Positions 28,051 through 35,793 of a DNA stretch of 64,000 nucleotides are shown here, one piece after another; position 1 is the stretch's first letter, and each line of letters opens with the position of its first letter. The notes beneath the pieces are model-generated. The model searched no databases. It was given only the letters and a program-made list of their open reading frames with translations, and was not told where the DNA came from. The translations under genes and the position numbers were made by a program. Source of the stretch: Bradyrhizobium daqingense (GTDB lineage: Bacteria > Pseudomonadota > Alphaproteobacteria > Rhizobiales > Xanthobacteraceae); the NCBI RefSeq assembly GCF_021044685.1, contig NZ_CP088014.1, positions 2,900,001-2,964,000 of the forward strand, read 5' to 3'.

Positions 28051-29277
28051 ATGATGCGGCGGGCGCTCATCGCTGCGGTGATCGTGGTCACCTGCGGCTG
28101 GTCGTCCGCCCGCGCCGCCGACGCTGCCTTCACCCAGTTCATCGCCTCGCTTTGGCCGGAGGCGCAGGCTGCGGGCGTGTCGCGCGCGACGTTCGAGCGA
28201 GAGACGCGCGGGCTCGAGCCCGACTACAAGCTGCCCGATCTGCTGCTGCCGGGTCGTCCCGCGAGCGGCGCACCGTCGCAGGCCGAGTTCGTGCAGGTGC
28301 CGGCCGACTACGTCAAGGAAGCCTCGATCGCGCGGCTTGCAAGCGAGGGGCAGCGGCTGCTGCAAAAATACCGCGCCTCGCTGAACGAGATCGAGAAGAA
28401 GTCCGGCGTGCCGGCGACCGTCATGCTCGCGATCTGGGGCCGCGAGACGGACTATGGCCGCCACACTCTGCCCCATGATCTGGTGCGCGTGCTGGCGACG
28501 CAGGCCTATGTCGGACGCCGCAAGGATCAGTATCGCAACGAGTTCATTGTCGCGCTCAAGATCCTCGGCGAGGGCGTCGTCACGCGCAAGGACATGCGCT
28601 CGTCCTGGGCCGGTGCGACCGGCCTGACGCAGTTCCTGCCATCCGAATATTACAAGCACGGTGTCGATTTCGACGGCGACGGCCGCATCGACGTCTGGCA
28701 CTCGGTGCCGGATGCGCTGGCCTCCGCGGCGCAGCAACTCGTCAACAAAGGCTGGCAAAGCGGTGTGCGCTGGGCCTACGAGGTGCAGGCGCCGGCCAAG
28801 GTCGATTGCACCATCGGCGTGCCCGAGGTGACGAAGCCGATCGGCCAGTGGCTGCGCGAGGGGTTTGTGCCGGTGCGTGGGCAAAAGCTCAGTGCGGCCG
28901 AGCAGGCGCAGCCGGCCTCGCTGCTCCAGCCGGAGGGCATCTATGGCCCCTCGTTCCTGACCACGAAGAACTACTTCGTCATCAAGGAATACAATTTCTC
29001 CGATCTCTATGTGCTGTTCGTCGGCCATCTCAGCGACCGCATGACCAGCCCGCAGCCATTCGCAACGCCCTGGTCGGCTTCGAAGCAGCTGCGCACGACA
29101 GACGTCGAGACCATGCAGCGCGGGCTCACGCGCATTGGGCTCTACAAGGACAAGATCGACGGCAAGGCGGGGATGCAGACCCGCGCCGCGCTCGGCGCTT
29201 ACCAGAAGTCGGCCGGTCTCAAGGTCGATTGCTGGCCGAGCGAAGAAGTGCTGCGCTCGATCCAGGGGGCGCGATAA
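28051..29277 (+). CDS. Lytic murein transglycosylase, MltB-like with peptidoglycan-binding domain
   Basis: A 408-residue exported protein. The signal peptide is about 1-22 (ALIAAVIVVTCGWSSARAAD). An SLT_2 domain follows (EKKSGVPATVMLAIWGRETD with the catalytic Glu, and WAGATGLTQFLPSEYYKHGV). A C-terminal PG_binding_1 domain (TMQRGLTRIGLYKDKIDGKA to GAYQKSAGL) targets it to the wall. It cleaves the MurNAc-GlcNAc bond to give anhydromuropeptides. It probably shares a transcript with ettA. Confidence 0.92.
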   Translation: MMRRALIAAVIVVTCGWSSARAADAAFTQFIASLWPEAQAAGVSRATFERETRGLEPDYKLPDLLLPGRPASGAPSQAEFVQVPADYVKEASIARLASEGQRLLQKYRASLNEIEKKSGVPATVMLAIWGRETDYGRHTLPHDLVRVLATQAYVGRRKDQYRNEFIVALKILGEGVVTRKDMRSSWAGATGLTQFLPSEYYKHGVDFDGDGRIDVWHSVPDALASAAQQLVNKGWQSGVRWAYEVQAPAKVDCTIGVPEVTKPIGQWLREGFVPVRGQKLSAAEQAQPASLLQPEGIYGPSFLTTKNYFVIKEYNFSDLYVLFVGHLSDRMTSPQPFATPWSASKQLRTTDVETMQRGLTRIGLYKDKIDGKAGMQTRAALGAYQKSAGLKVDCWPSEEVLRSIQGAR

Positions 29278-29295
29278 CGATTTCGACCAAAGAAA

Positions 29296-29324
29296 AAGCC
29301 CGGCCGATGGTCTCGGCCGGGCTT
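29296..29324 (-). terminator. Intrinsic terminator
   Basis: AAGCCCGGCCGA and TCGGCCGGGCTT form a perfect 12-bp stem with a 5-base loop. The minus strand continues into TTTTTCTTT, so it best serves the small secreted-protein gene at 29360, and may also stop the transglycosylase transcript. Confidence 0.88.
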
Positions 29325-29359
29325 CGATCGTGGCGCGGGATGCGCGCGCAGCGATCAGA

Positions 29360-29641
29360 TCAGTAGCAAACGCGGATCGGACGGCTGACCCAGCCGTAGC
29401 CGTCCCAATAGCGCTCACGACGCCAATAGCAGGGCGCCGGCGGCGGGGGCTCGGCCACGTAAACCGGGCCGCCATAAGCGGGGCGGCTCGAGGCGATGGC
29501 ACCGCCGACGATCGCGCCGCCGATCAGGCCGGCTGCGATGCCGGCGCCGATGCCATCATGGGCCTTCGCGGACGGGGTGGCGGTCACCAGCGAACCGGCA
29601 ACCGTCGCGACCGTGAGGGCAGCAACTACAGTCTTCTTCAT
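29360..29641 (-). CDS. Small secreted glycine-rich protein, paralogue A
   Basis: A 93-residue exported protein. The signal peptide ends near residue 27 (VVAALTVATVAGSLVTATPS, then AKAHDG). Next comes a Gly/Ala hydrophobic stretch (GIAAGLIGGAIVGGAIAS), a Tyr/Pro linker, and a conserved C-terminal box YWRRERYWDGYGWVSRPIRV ending in CY. AGGAGAG precedes the ATG. The next gene upstream (29856) is a paralogue with the same order of parts, so the pair arose by duplication. Two cysteines could form a disulfide. Function unknown. Confidence 0.8.
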   Translation of the reverse strand: MKKTVVAALTVATVAGSLVTATPSAKAHDGIGAGIAAGLIGGAIVGGAIASSRPAYGGPVYVAEPPPPAPCYWRRERYWDGYGWVSRPIRVCY

Positions 29642-29789
29642 GCTCTTGGCTCTCCTGGGAGAAGGGGCTCCCCTTGTGAGGGGCGGCCGGGTTTTCGAAG
29701 GTTCACGCACACTCTGATGGAATTGGCCGTTGGGCTTAGGAAGCGCGCAAATGGTCAACCCACGGTAAACGCACACGGAGCTGTGACGA

Positions 29790-29807
29790 GAAAAAGCGGT
29801 CTTTTTC
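29790..29807 (-). terminator. Short AT-rich hairpin, possible terminator
   Basis: GAAAAAG and CTTTTTC form a perfect 7-bp stem around CGGT, about 50 bp downstream of the 29856 gene on its strand. The stem is weak, so confidence is moderate. Confidence 0.4.
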
Positions 29808-29855
29808 AGGCTCCGAGATGAACGGCGCATCCGTAGTGAACCGGCCTGCGGCGCC

Positions 29856-30176
29856 TCAGCCGCAGACTCTGACGCGGCGGACGCGCCAGGCATAACCGTC
29901 CCAGAAGCGCTGCTTCTGCCAGGCGCAGCCGCCGTAATAATCGTCAGCAACATAGCCCGGGCTGGGGGCGTAGTAGCGGGGCGGATAATAGCCCGGTTCG
30001 TAATAGCCGGGTCCGGGTCCGTAATAATACGGAGAGGCCAGCGCGCCGCCGACAATGGCACCGCCGATGATCCCGGCCGCCACACCCGCAGCGACACCGC
30101 GCTGGGCTTGGGCCGGGGTCCCGGCCGTCAAGGCCAAGGCTGCGATGGCAGCGACTGCCAGGAGCGACTTCTTCAT
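29856..30176 (-). CDS. Small secreted glycine/tyrosine-rich protein, paralogue B
   Basis: A 106-residue exported protein. The signal peptide is about 1-25 (LLAVAAIAALALTAGTPAQA). It then has GVAAGIIGGAIVGGALAS, a Tyr/Pro/Gly-rich segment (YYYGPGPGYYEPGYYPPRYY), and the C-terminal box WQKQRFWDGYAWRVRRVRVC. It shares architecture and box with the downstream 29360 gene, with a longer Tyr-rich linker. The Gly-zipper pattern GGAIVGGA occurs in outer-membrane and stress lipoproteins, but there is no lipobox. AAAGG lies upstream of the start. Function unknown. Confidence 0.8.
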   Translation of the reverse strand: MKKSLLAVAAIAALALTAGTPAQAQRGVAAGVAAGIIGGAIVGGALASPYYYGPGPGYYEPGYYPPRYYAPSPGYVADDYYGGCAWQKQRFWDGYAWRVRRVRVCG

Positions 30177-30314
30177 GGGGGCAAGACCTTTCGCACGAAC
30201 ACGCGGGAACTCCTTGAGGCGTAAGGTTCCATACTTTGCTTGAATGATCAATGAACGGCCCCTTTGCTGGCGGCGACCAATCGATATGGACCGCAACTCC
30301 ACCGGGAGGCGATG

Positions 30315-30617
30315 ATGGGCAACGCGACGGCATTGATTGCCGCTGGCATCGTATGCGCGATCGGCTACGGCTGGATCGTGCATCTCCGAGACGGCAGCCG
30401 ACGCTCCCGCGCGACAGCCGGCGGCGACAGCGGGACTAGCAGTGGTGGCGGCTATTCCGGGACCAGCGACGGCTTCACGCTGGGAAGCTGGTTTTCCAGC
30501 GACCGTTCGGGAAGCTCGACCGACGGGGGCAGCTGTTCCAGCAGCGACGGCGGCAGCAGCAGCGGCGGTGGGGATTGCGGAGGCGGCGACGGTGGTGGTG
30601 GCGGAGGCGGCGACTAG
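30315..30617 (+). CDS. Small protein with one membrane segment and a Gly/Ser/Asp-rich tail
   Basis: A 100-residue protein. GGGAGG is followed by two adjacent ATGs at 30312 and 30315; the second has better spacing. Residues 5-24 form a single hydrophobic segment (ALIAAGIVCAIGYGWIVHL). The remaining 70 residues are almost entirely Gly, Ser, Asp and Thr, ending CGGGDGGGGGGGD, with two cysteines. The tail should be disordered. Function unknown. Confidence 0.6.
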   Translation: MGNATALIAAGIVCAIGYGWIVHLRDGSRRSRATAGGDSGTSSGGGYSGTSDGFTLGSWFSSDRSGSSTDGGSCSSSDGGSSSGGGDCGGGDGGGGGGGD

Positions 30618-30652
30618 ATCCGCTCCAATCTTGATCCACCGCAACGCGCCGA

Positions 30653-30669
30653 TTTTGAACCGTTCTAGG
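30653..30669 (+). promoter_or_regulatory. Candidate imperfect Irr-type iron control element upstream of bfd
   Basis: TTTTGAACCGTTCTAGG resembles the palindrome TTTAGAA-N3-TTCTAAA, with three mismatches in the fourteen arm positions. It lies about 110 bp before the bfd start. A perfect match precedes bfr. Site identity is inferred from similarity only. Confidence 0.5.
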
Positions 30670-30778
30670 CTGTATCCGGGCCAGTTTGGAATAGCTTCAA
30701 ATACTGGTTTTTCCTTTTGCATCCGGCCGGGCCCTTAAATATCGATGGTGACGCATCACCGAAGGGCCTGCCGCTTCC

Positions 30779-31051
30779 ATGATCGTTTGTTCCTGTAACG
30801 TGCTGAGCGATGACGACATCCGCGCCGCCGTCGCCGAGTCCGACGACGCCGTACGCCATGCCAAACAGGTTTATGGGTGCCTCGGCTGTAACGCGGAATG
30901 CGGCCGCTGTGCCCGCACCATCAAGACCATCATCGACGAAGCGCTCGGCCCCTGCGCTCAGTCCTGCTGTGCCGGCTGTCCGCACAGCCACACGGTGGCG
31001 GCCAACGACGAGACCTCCGAACCGGCCCAGTTCGCGCTCGCGGCCTGCTGA
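30779..31051 (+). CDS. bfd: Bacterioferritin-associated ferredoxin
   Basis: A 90-residue [2Fe-2S] protein. It begins MIVCSCNVLSDDDIRAAVAE, and the Bfd ligand pattern is C4, C6 and C41, C44 (ECGRCARTIK). Bfd docks on bacterioferritin and passes electrons to reduce and release stored iron. Two extra cysteines precede the second pair (YGCLGC), and the C-terminal extension is Cys-rich (PCAQSCCAGCPH), longer than the classical Bfd of about 64 residues. bfr follows 132 bp downstream with its own iron box. Confidence 0.92.
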   Translation: MIVCSCNVLSDDDIRAAVAESDDAVRHAKQVYGCLGCNAECGRCARTIKTIIDEALGPCAQSCCAGCPHSHTVAANDETSEPAQFALAAC

Positions 31052-31122
31052 ACCTCCAGACGGTCCGCTGAGTTTTTCCCCGATTGCGGCTCCGCAGCCG
31101 GTTGCCCTCCCCCGCAAACTCA

Positions 31123-31139
31123 TTTAGAAGCATTCTAAA
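31123..31139 (+). promoter_or_regulatory. Perfect Irr-type iron control element (ICE)
   Basis: TTTAGAAGCATTCTAAA is a perfect palindrome with a 3-base spacer, 44 bp before the bfr start. It matches the iron control element bound by the haem-responsive regulator Irr in Bradyrhizobium and relatives. It is expected to repress bfr when iron is scarce. Confidence 0.85.
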
Positions 31140-31183
31140 CTCGGTTTAGGGCCGATTTGGACTGCAAAGAGCTGGAGTGGACC

Positions 31184-31672
31184 ATGCAGGGCGACGCAAA
31201 AGTCATCGATTATCTCAACAAGGCGCTGCGTCACGAGCTGACTGCGATCAACCAGTACTGGCTGCACTACCGTTTCCTCGACAATTGGGGGCTGCTGGAC
31301 ATGGCCAAGGTCTGGCGCAAGGAGTCGATCGAGGAGATGGAGCACGCCGACAAGCTCACCGCGCGCATCCTGTTCTTCGACGGCTTTCCCAACATGCAGG
31401 TGCTCGATCCCCTGCGCATCGGCCAGAACGTCAAGGAGATCATCGAATGCGATCTCGCCGCCGAGATGAGCGCGCGGGCGCTCTATCAGGAAGCGGCGAC
31501 GTACTGCCACGGCGCCAAGGACTACGTCACGCGTGACCTGTTCGAGAAGCTGATGAGCGACGAGGAGCATCACATCGACTTCCTCGAAACTCAACTCGAC
31601 CTGATCGGCCGTATCGGCCTCGAGCTCTACACCCAGAAGCACGTCGGCGGCCTCGAGGGCGAGGGGCACTAA
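31184..31672 (+). CDS. bfr: Bacterioferritin
   Basis: A 162-residue iron-storage protein that assembles as a 24-mer with haem. Ferroxidase-site residues are in place (E18 in LRHELTAINQYWLHY; E51 and H54 in EEMEHADKL; later MSDEEHHIDFLE), as is the haem ligand M52. The start at 31184 (MQGDAKVIDYLNKAL) follows GGAG; the frame is open nine codons upstream. It oxidises Fe(II) and stores the mineral; Bfd next door releases it. The upstream ICE indicates Irr control. Confidence 0.96.
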   Translation: MQGDAKVIDYLNKALRHELTAINQYWLHYRFLDNWGLLDMAKVWRKESIEEMEHADKLTARILFFDGFPNMQVLDPLRIGQNVKEIIECDLAAEMSARALYQEAATYCHGAKDYVTRDLFEKLMSDEEHHIDFLETQLDLIGRIGLELYTQKHVGGLEGEGH

Positions 31673-31679
31673 CTCCTTC

Positions 31680-31761
31680 GTCATGGCCGGGCTTGACCCG
31701 GCCATCCACGTGGTGCCGCACGACGAAGGCGTCGATGCCCAGGGGTAAGCCCGGGCATGGC
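31680..31761. repeat. Palindromic repeat, GTCATGGCCGGGCTTG family
   Basis: A full-length copy with a diverged centre, from GTCATGGCCGGGCTTGACCC to AAGCCCGGGCATGGC. It lies directly after bfr and may act in 3'-end formation. Confidence 0.75.
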
Positions 31762-31789
31762 GGCCCGTTTGAACAGAAACTGCGCCCGC

Positions 31790-32392
31790 CTATAGCTGCG
31801 TCTTGTAGATTTCTTCCACGACCTCCTGGCTCTGCCGTTCGCCCAGGCCAGTCTGGTCGTGGATGACCTCGATGATGCTCGGCATCACCGAGCGCTGCAC
31901 CTTTTCCGATGACCATAGCTTCGAGCGCATCAGCGCCTTGCCGCAATGGAAATAGACTTCGCTGACCGCGACGTTCAGCACCGCGCGCGGCGGCTTGCCG
32001 AACTCCACCATCGAGGCCAGCAGATCCGGATCAGCCGACAGCGTGCCGCGTCCGCCGACGCGCAGGGTCTCGTCGATCCCCGGCACGAAGAATAACAGAT
32101 GCACGAAGCCGGAGCCTTCGACGACGTTGCGAAAACTGTCGATCCGGTTGTTGCCGGAGCGGTCGGGCATCAGCAGCTGGTTGGGGCCGGCGACCTGGAC
32201 GAAGCCGACGCCGCCGCCGCGCGGCGAAGCATCGACGCTGCCGTCCGCGCCTGATGTCGCGAGCACGCAGAACGGCGACATCTCGATGAACTTCCTCGCA
32301 TGCGCATCGATCGCTGGCCGTGCCTTCGCGATCACGCGCGGGGTCGGCTTGGCATAGATCGTGGCGAGGTCTTCGGCGCTCAGTTTGGTCAA
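31790..32392 (-). CDS. Pyridoxamine 5'-phosphate oxidase family (FMN-binding split barrel) protein
   Basis: A 200-residue split-barrel flavoprotein of the PPOX-like type seen in MSMEG_1061-like proteins. Cues are FIEMSPFCVLATSGADGSVD (first strand and nucleotide-contacting turn), PDRSGNNRIDSFRNVVEGSG and VYFHCGKALMRSKLW. The start is TTG at 32392, supported by GGAGG seven bases upstream. It probably binds FMN or F420-like cofactor and reduces a small molecule; true PdxH function is unlikely because PdxH-specific C-terminal motifs are absent. Confidence 0.85.
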   Translation of the reverse strand: MTKLSAEDLATIYAKPTPRVIAKARPAIDAHARKFIEMSPFCVLATSGADGSVDASPRGGGVGFVQVAGPNQLLMPDRSGNNRIDSFRNVVEGSGFVHLLFFVPGIDETLRVGGRGTLSADPDLLASMVEFGKPPRAVLNVAVSEVYFHCGKALMRSKLWSSEKVQRSVMPSIIEVIHDQTGLGERQSQEVVEEIYKTQL

Positions 32393-32521
32393 CGGCGTGC
32401 CTCCGTATCAGCGTAGCCTCAAGCTACCCGATCGGGCGCCTGCAGCCAACGAGATCCATGATGCTTTATTTCTCGAGCGTGATTTCTCGGAAGACGGCTG
32501 CGCACTTTTCCGGATCGTGCT

Positions 32522-32866
32522 CTACACCGCATCCGCCGGCACGAAGCAGCTGATGATGATGGCGCCGCGGTGGTGGACGTACCACACCACGGCCTGACCA
32601 ACTGGATTGCCGCGATCGCGGATGATGGCGCGCTCGGGCACCTCGATCCATTGTCCTTCGATCGGCACCCAATAGCTGCCGCCGCGCACATTGTATTCGG
32701 TGCGATGGCCGTCCGAAATGTCGCAGCAGGGCACGCCGTTCGGCGCGATCACGCTCTTGAACCAGGCGCGGATGTCGGGCGGAACATGATCGTATTGCCC
32801 GTTGTCGACTGCGAACGCTGCGCTCGTCAGCACGGTCAGCCAAACGCACAGTGCTAGCCTGTGCAT
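32522..32866 (-). CDS. Secreted hypothetical protein, 114 aa
   Basis: A 114-residue exported protein. The signal peptide is about 1-19 (MHRLALCVWLTVLTSAAFA). The mature part has PNGVPCCDISDGHRTEYNVR, then a beta-rich segment WVPIEGQWIEVPERAIIRDR and CFVPADAV. A CC pair and one late Cys suggest disulfides. GGAGGA lies upstream of the ATG. The pattern is frequent among rhizobial periplasmic proteins of unknown role. Confidence 0.75.
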   Translation of the reverse strand: MHRLALCVWLTVLTSAAFAVDNGQYDHVPPDIRAWFKSVIAPNGVPCCDISDGHRTEYNVRGGSYWVPIEGQWIEVPERAIIRDRGNPVGQAVVWYVHHRGAIIISCFVPADAV

Positions 32867-33142
32867 GCGATCCTCCTCGTCGCCTGTCGTGCCCTTCGCG
32901 CGCGATTGTCTGCGCGTCGATTCGTATCGTTGGCGCGATTAAGCCCGAGCTGTCAGCGCAATGCATGCTCAAATAATATGCGGCATTGACGGCCGTTGAC
33001 GCGCTGCAAAATCAGCGGCGCGCCAGTTCCATGCTTTGTTGCGTTCGGCGGCCGCGTTGCCGGGGAACTTAACAGACGTGCGGGGAGGGATGTAGGATTT
33101 CGTCGCCGCCGATCGTCCTTGGGTCATATCCGGAGAGACTGC

Positions 33143-33409
33143 ATGTGCCGCAACATCAAGACGCTGTTCAACTTCGAGCCGCCGGCGACGGAGGACGAGA
33201 TTCATGCTTCCGCACTTCAGTTCGTGCGAAAGCTGTCGGGCTTCAACAAGCCGTCGCAGGCCAATGAGGAAGTGTTCGAGCGCGCAGTGGCGGAAGTGTC
33301 GGAGGCAGCGCGAAAGCTATTGCGCTCGCTGCACACCCATGCGCCGGCGCGCGACCGCGAGGTCGAGGCGGAAAAGGCAAAGGAGCGTTCGCGGCTTCGG
33401 TTCGGTTAG
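33143..33409 (+). CDS. DUF2277-type small protein
   Basis: An 88-residue soluble protein beginning MCRNIKTLFNFEPPATEDEI, the hallmark opening of the DUF2277 family. It continues with a helical region (ASALQFVRKLSGFNKPSQAN) and a charged C-terminus. GGAGAG precedes the ATG at 33143. The conserved MCRNIKTL start with its Cys suggests a metal or regulatory role in this family, but no function is established. Confidence 0.85.
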   Translation: MCRNIKTLFNFEPPATEDEIHASALQFVRKLSGFNKPSQANEEVFERAVAEVSEAARKLLRSLHTHAPARDREVEAEKAKERSRLRFG

Positions 33410-33506
33410 CTCTCCCCGAAGGCCCTTTACGTGATCTGGCTCACGGAAAAGTCCGCCAGACTGCGCGATGATGCTCACCGGGATTTCGACAGCCCGGAGC
33501 AGGAAC

Positions 33507-33728
33507 ATGAGCCGCCCCCTTCTTCCGCTAAAAGCAGGTGCCGTCACCTTCACGGTGCTGTGGACCGCCTGGATGATGTGGTGGAGCGGGTCTTCTAGCA
33601 GCGTCAACCTCGTCATCCTGACGCTGGTCGGCACGCTGGTCGGCTATCTCTGGTATCGTGCTATGCGCTGGCAGTTCGAGCGCATGGGCATGCTGCCGCG
33701 CAAGGATGATTCCTCTAGGGCCTCTTGA
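33507..33728 (+). CDS. Small two-helix membrane protein
   Basis: A 73-residue protein with two hydrophobic segments (about 10-27, AGAVTFTVLWTAWMMWW, and 33-50, VNLVILTLVGTLVGYLWY) and a basic cytoplasmic tail (MRWQFERMGMLPRKDD). The start at 33507 follows AGGA; the frame begins 13 codons earlier without support. No family recognised. Confidence 0.6.
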   Translation: MSRPLLPLKAGAVTFTVLWTAWMMWWSGSSSSVNLVILTLVGTLVGYLWYRAMRWQFERMGMLPRKDDSSRAS

Positions 33729-33824
33729 TCAGGTTCGCGTCTCCTGGACGCCGTTGGTGAGATCGGCCTCCGCTCAGCAACGCAGCATGACATGCCGCGC
33801 TGCGTCCGGGGCAGAAGCACGTCG

Positions 33825-34346
33825 CTAAGCCCGCTGCTTCTTCTTTTTCTTCTTTTTCTTGTAATCGCCGCCGTCGCCGTCGTCGCCCTCGCTGTCACCA
33901 TCGACGATCGGCGCGTCCGTCTCCTGCACCGCGGCCTCGAGCGCCTCTCGCTCGGCGGCCTCACGCTCGCGCTGGCGGCGGCGTTCGTCCCAGGCATCGA
34001 ACAGTTGCTCGAGCCAGGGCAGCACCTGCTCGATCGACGGCAGTTGACCGGCAGGCCCCGGCTCGCCGCGCGAGCCTTGTGGTCCTGCCGGACCTTGCGG
34101 CCCGACAGGTCCCTGCGCGCCGATAGCCCCGCGCGGGCCGACTTCGCCCTGCTTGCCTTGCGGACCGGGCTTGCCTTGCGGTCCCGCCTTTCCGATCGGC
34201 CCCGGCTTGCCCTGCGGACCCGGCTTGCCGCGCGCGCCATCGGGGCCGCGCCGGCCCGGATGACCCTGCGGTCCCGGCCGTCCCGGCTCGCCCTGCCGCC
34301 CGCGCGGTCCCTGAGGCCCCTGCCGTCGTCCCTGATCGTCTGCCAC
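33825..34346 (-). CDS. Cytoplasmic collagen-like (Gly-X-Y) repeat protein
   Basis: A 173-residue protein starting at GTG 34346 with GGGAGC upstream. Residues 10-102 are 31 uninterrupted Gly-X-Y triplets rich in GPQ, GKP and GPR, the collagen triple-helix pattern. A predicted helix follows ([19 protein letters not shown]) that could trimerise the chain, then a strongly charged heptad-like stretch ([18 protein letters not shown]), an acidic Asp/Gly tract, and a run of eight lysines near the end. There is no signal peptide or membrane segment. Bacterial collagen-like proteins are usually surface-exposed, so a signal-less one is unusual. Function unknown. Confidence 0.82.
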   Translation of the reverse strand: MADDQGRRQGPQGPRGRQGEPGRPGPQGHPGRRGPDGARGKPGPQGKPGPIGKAGPQGKPGPQGKQGEVGPRGAIGAQGPVGPQGPAGPQGSRGEPGPAGQLPSIEQVLPWLEQLFDAWDERRRQREREAAEREALEAAVQETDAPIVDGDSEGDDGDGGDYKKKKKKKKQRA

Positions 34347-34462
34347 GCCGCTGCTCCCTGGTCACGGAAGCAAGCTACTTAGCGGCGTTTGACGACAGCA
34401 GCAATTCCACCCGCGCTTCGTACAGGATCGGTCAACATCAATCGGCGCGCCGTCTTGCCGCG

Positions 34463-34711
34463 CTAGTCCTGATAGGCGGGCACGTCGATGCCGGATGCCG
34501 CATAGATCCGGATCTTGTTGCGCAGCGTGCGCACCGACAGGCCGAGCACGCGCGAGGCGCGCGTTCGGTTGCCGTCGCAGCGCGCCAGCGTCTGGAGCAC
34601 GAGCTCACGCTCGACCTCGTCGACGGTGGCACCGATCAGCAGCGGAACGATCTGGTTGGGTGCAAGGAATTGGGCGCCCTGCTCGGGCGCAGCGACATGA
34701 ACAGTGGTCAT
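34463..34711 (-). CDS. Stand-alone Fis-type helix-turn-helix protein
   Basis: An 82-residue protein whose C-terminal 45 residues match the DNA-binding domain of NtrC-family activators (DEVERELVLQTLARCDGNRT, then RASRVLGLSVRTLRNKIRIY). It has no receiver or AAA+ domain. The start is the ATG at 34711. It could be a small DNA-bending or regulatory protein in the manner of Fis, or a dimerising modulator related to the C-terminal domain of FlbD. Its target genes are not evident. Confidence 0.8.
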   Translation of the reverse strand: MTTVHVAAPEQGAQFLAPNQIVPLLIGATVDEVERELVLQTLARCDGNRTRASRVLGLSVRTLRNKIRIYAASGIDVPAYQD

Positions 34712-34914
34712 CAATATACTCCCCGACCAACGCCCGCTTCCATCGTTGGAAGCGGATCGAGAACAAACGACCCCCAAGCCGTAGATCTACGGTGGGCGGG
34801 TTTGGTTAACGAAAGGTTAACCGCGGGCGATCGCACCAATTGACCTCAGGAATGCCGCGAAGCCGCCGCGATTGGCGGCGGATGCGAATTGATGCGAACC
34901 TATCTCGCGCCGGA

Positions 34915-35682
34915 TCACACCGTCCGGTAGCCGCCGTCCACCATCACGATCGTTCCCGTGACATAGGCCGACAGATCCGACGCCAGGAAGATCGCGGGGC
35001 CGACGATGTCCTCGGGCTTGCCGGTGCGCGCCAGCGGGGTGTGATCGACGAAGGCCTGCACCAGCGCCGGATTGGTCGCGCGCACATTGGCGTTGATGTT
35101 GGTCTCGATGAAGCCGGGCCCGATCGCGTTGACGCGCACGCCTTCCTTGCCGAGCTCGACGGCGAGCGCCTTGGTGAAGCCGAGCACGCCGTGCTTCGAG
35201 GTGGTGTAGGCCGCCGAGCTCGGCGTGCGCAGATGCACGAAGGACTGGATCGAGCCGATATTGACGATGCGGCCCTTGCTCGCGCGCAAGGGCGCGAGGA
35301 ACGCCTGCGTCACGTTGAAGACGCCATTGAGGTTGAGCGAGATGATGTCGTTCCAGTCCTTCGCCACCGTTTCGGTCTCGGCGGTGAAGGCGTTGCGACG
35401 GGTGATGCCGGCGTTGTTGACGAGGATCGAGACCTGCCCGACCTTGTCGGCGACTTGCTTCGCCAGCGCAAAGCAGTCCTCGCGCCTGACAACGTCGAGC
35501 GCAAAGCTCTCGGCCTTGCCGCCGGCTTTGCGGATCTCCTCCGCGGCTTCCGCGACGGTGTCGGCATTGACGTCGAGCAGCACCACTTGCGCGCCTTCCC
35601 GCGCGTAGCCGGCCGCAATGGCCCGGCCGATGCCGGAACCGGCGCCGGTGACGACGGCGATGTGATTTGCGAGCAATGCCAT
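34915..35682 (-). CDS. SDR-family oxidoreductase
   Basis: A 255-residue classical short-chain dehydrogenase. Cofactor motif TGAGSGIG is at residues 12-19; VLLDVNAD suggests an acidic residue favouring NAD. Then come ILVNNAG, the catalytic Ser in VNIGSIQS, Y-x-x-x-K in AAYTTSKHG, and NAIGPGFIETNIN after the active site. It is similar to gluconate 5-dehydrogenase or 3-oxoacyl reductase-like sugar dehydrogenases; the substrate is not assignable. It is divergent from the J-domain gene. Confidence 0.92.
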   Translation of the reverse strand: MALLANHIAVVTGAGSGIGRAIAAGYAREGAQVVLLDVNADTVAEAAEEIRKAGGKAESFALDVVRREDCFALAKQVADKVGQVSILVNNAGITRRNAFTAETETVAKDWNDIISLNLNGVFNVTQAFLAPLRASKGRIVNIGSIQSFVHLRTPSSAAYTTSKHGVLGFTKALAVELGKEGVRVNAIGPGFIETNINANVRATNPALVQAFVDHTPLARTGKPEDIVGPAIFLASDLSAYVTGTIVMVDGGYRTV

Positions 35683-35793
35683 GACAGTTTCCTCCCGTTT
35701 TCTTTTCGAAGTTTCACGAAAAGCTAACTCGAAATTAAGGGGTCGGAAACGGCGGCCTTGGCATACTGATCTTCATTGCTAAACGTTGCGCGC

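Noticed and set aside
33790..33815. Possible third-family repeat copy near the collagen-like gene
   Set aside because: Only a short GCGCTGCGTCCGGGGC segment matches the CCCCGGACGCAGCGC arm; too little to call a copy.
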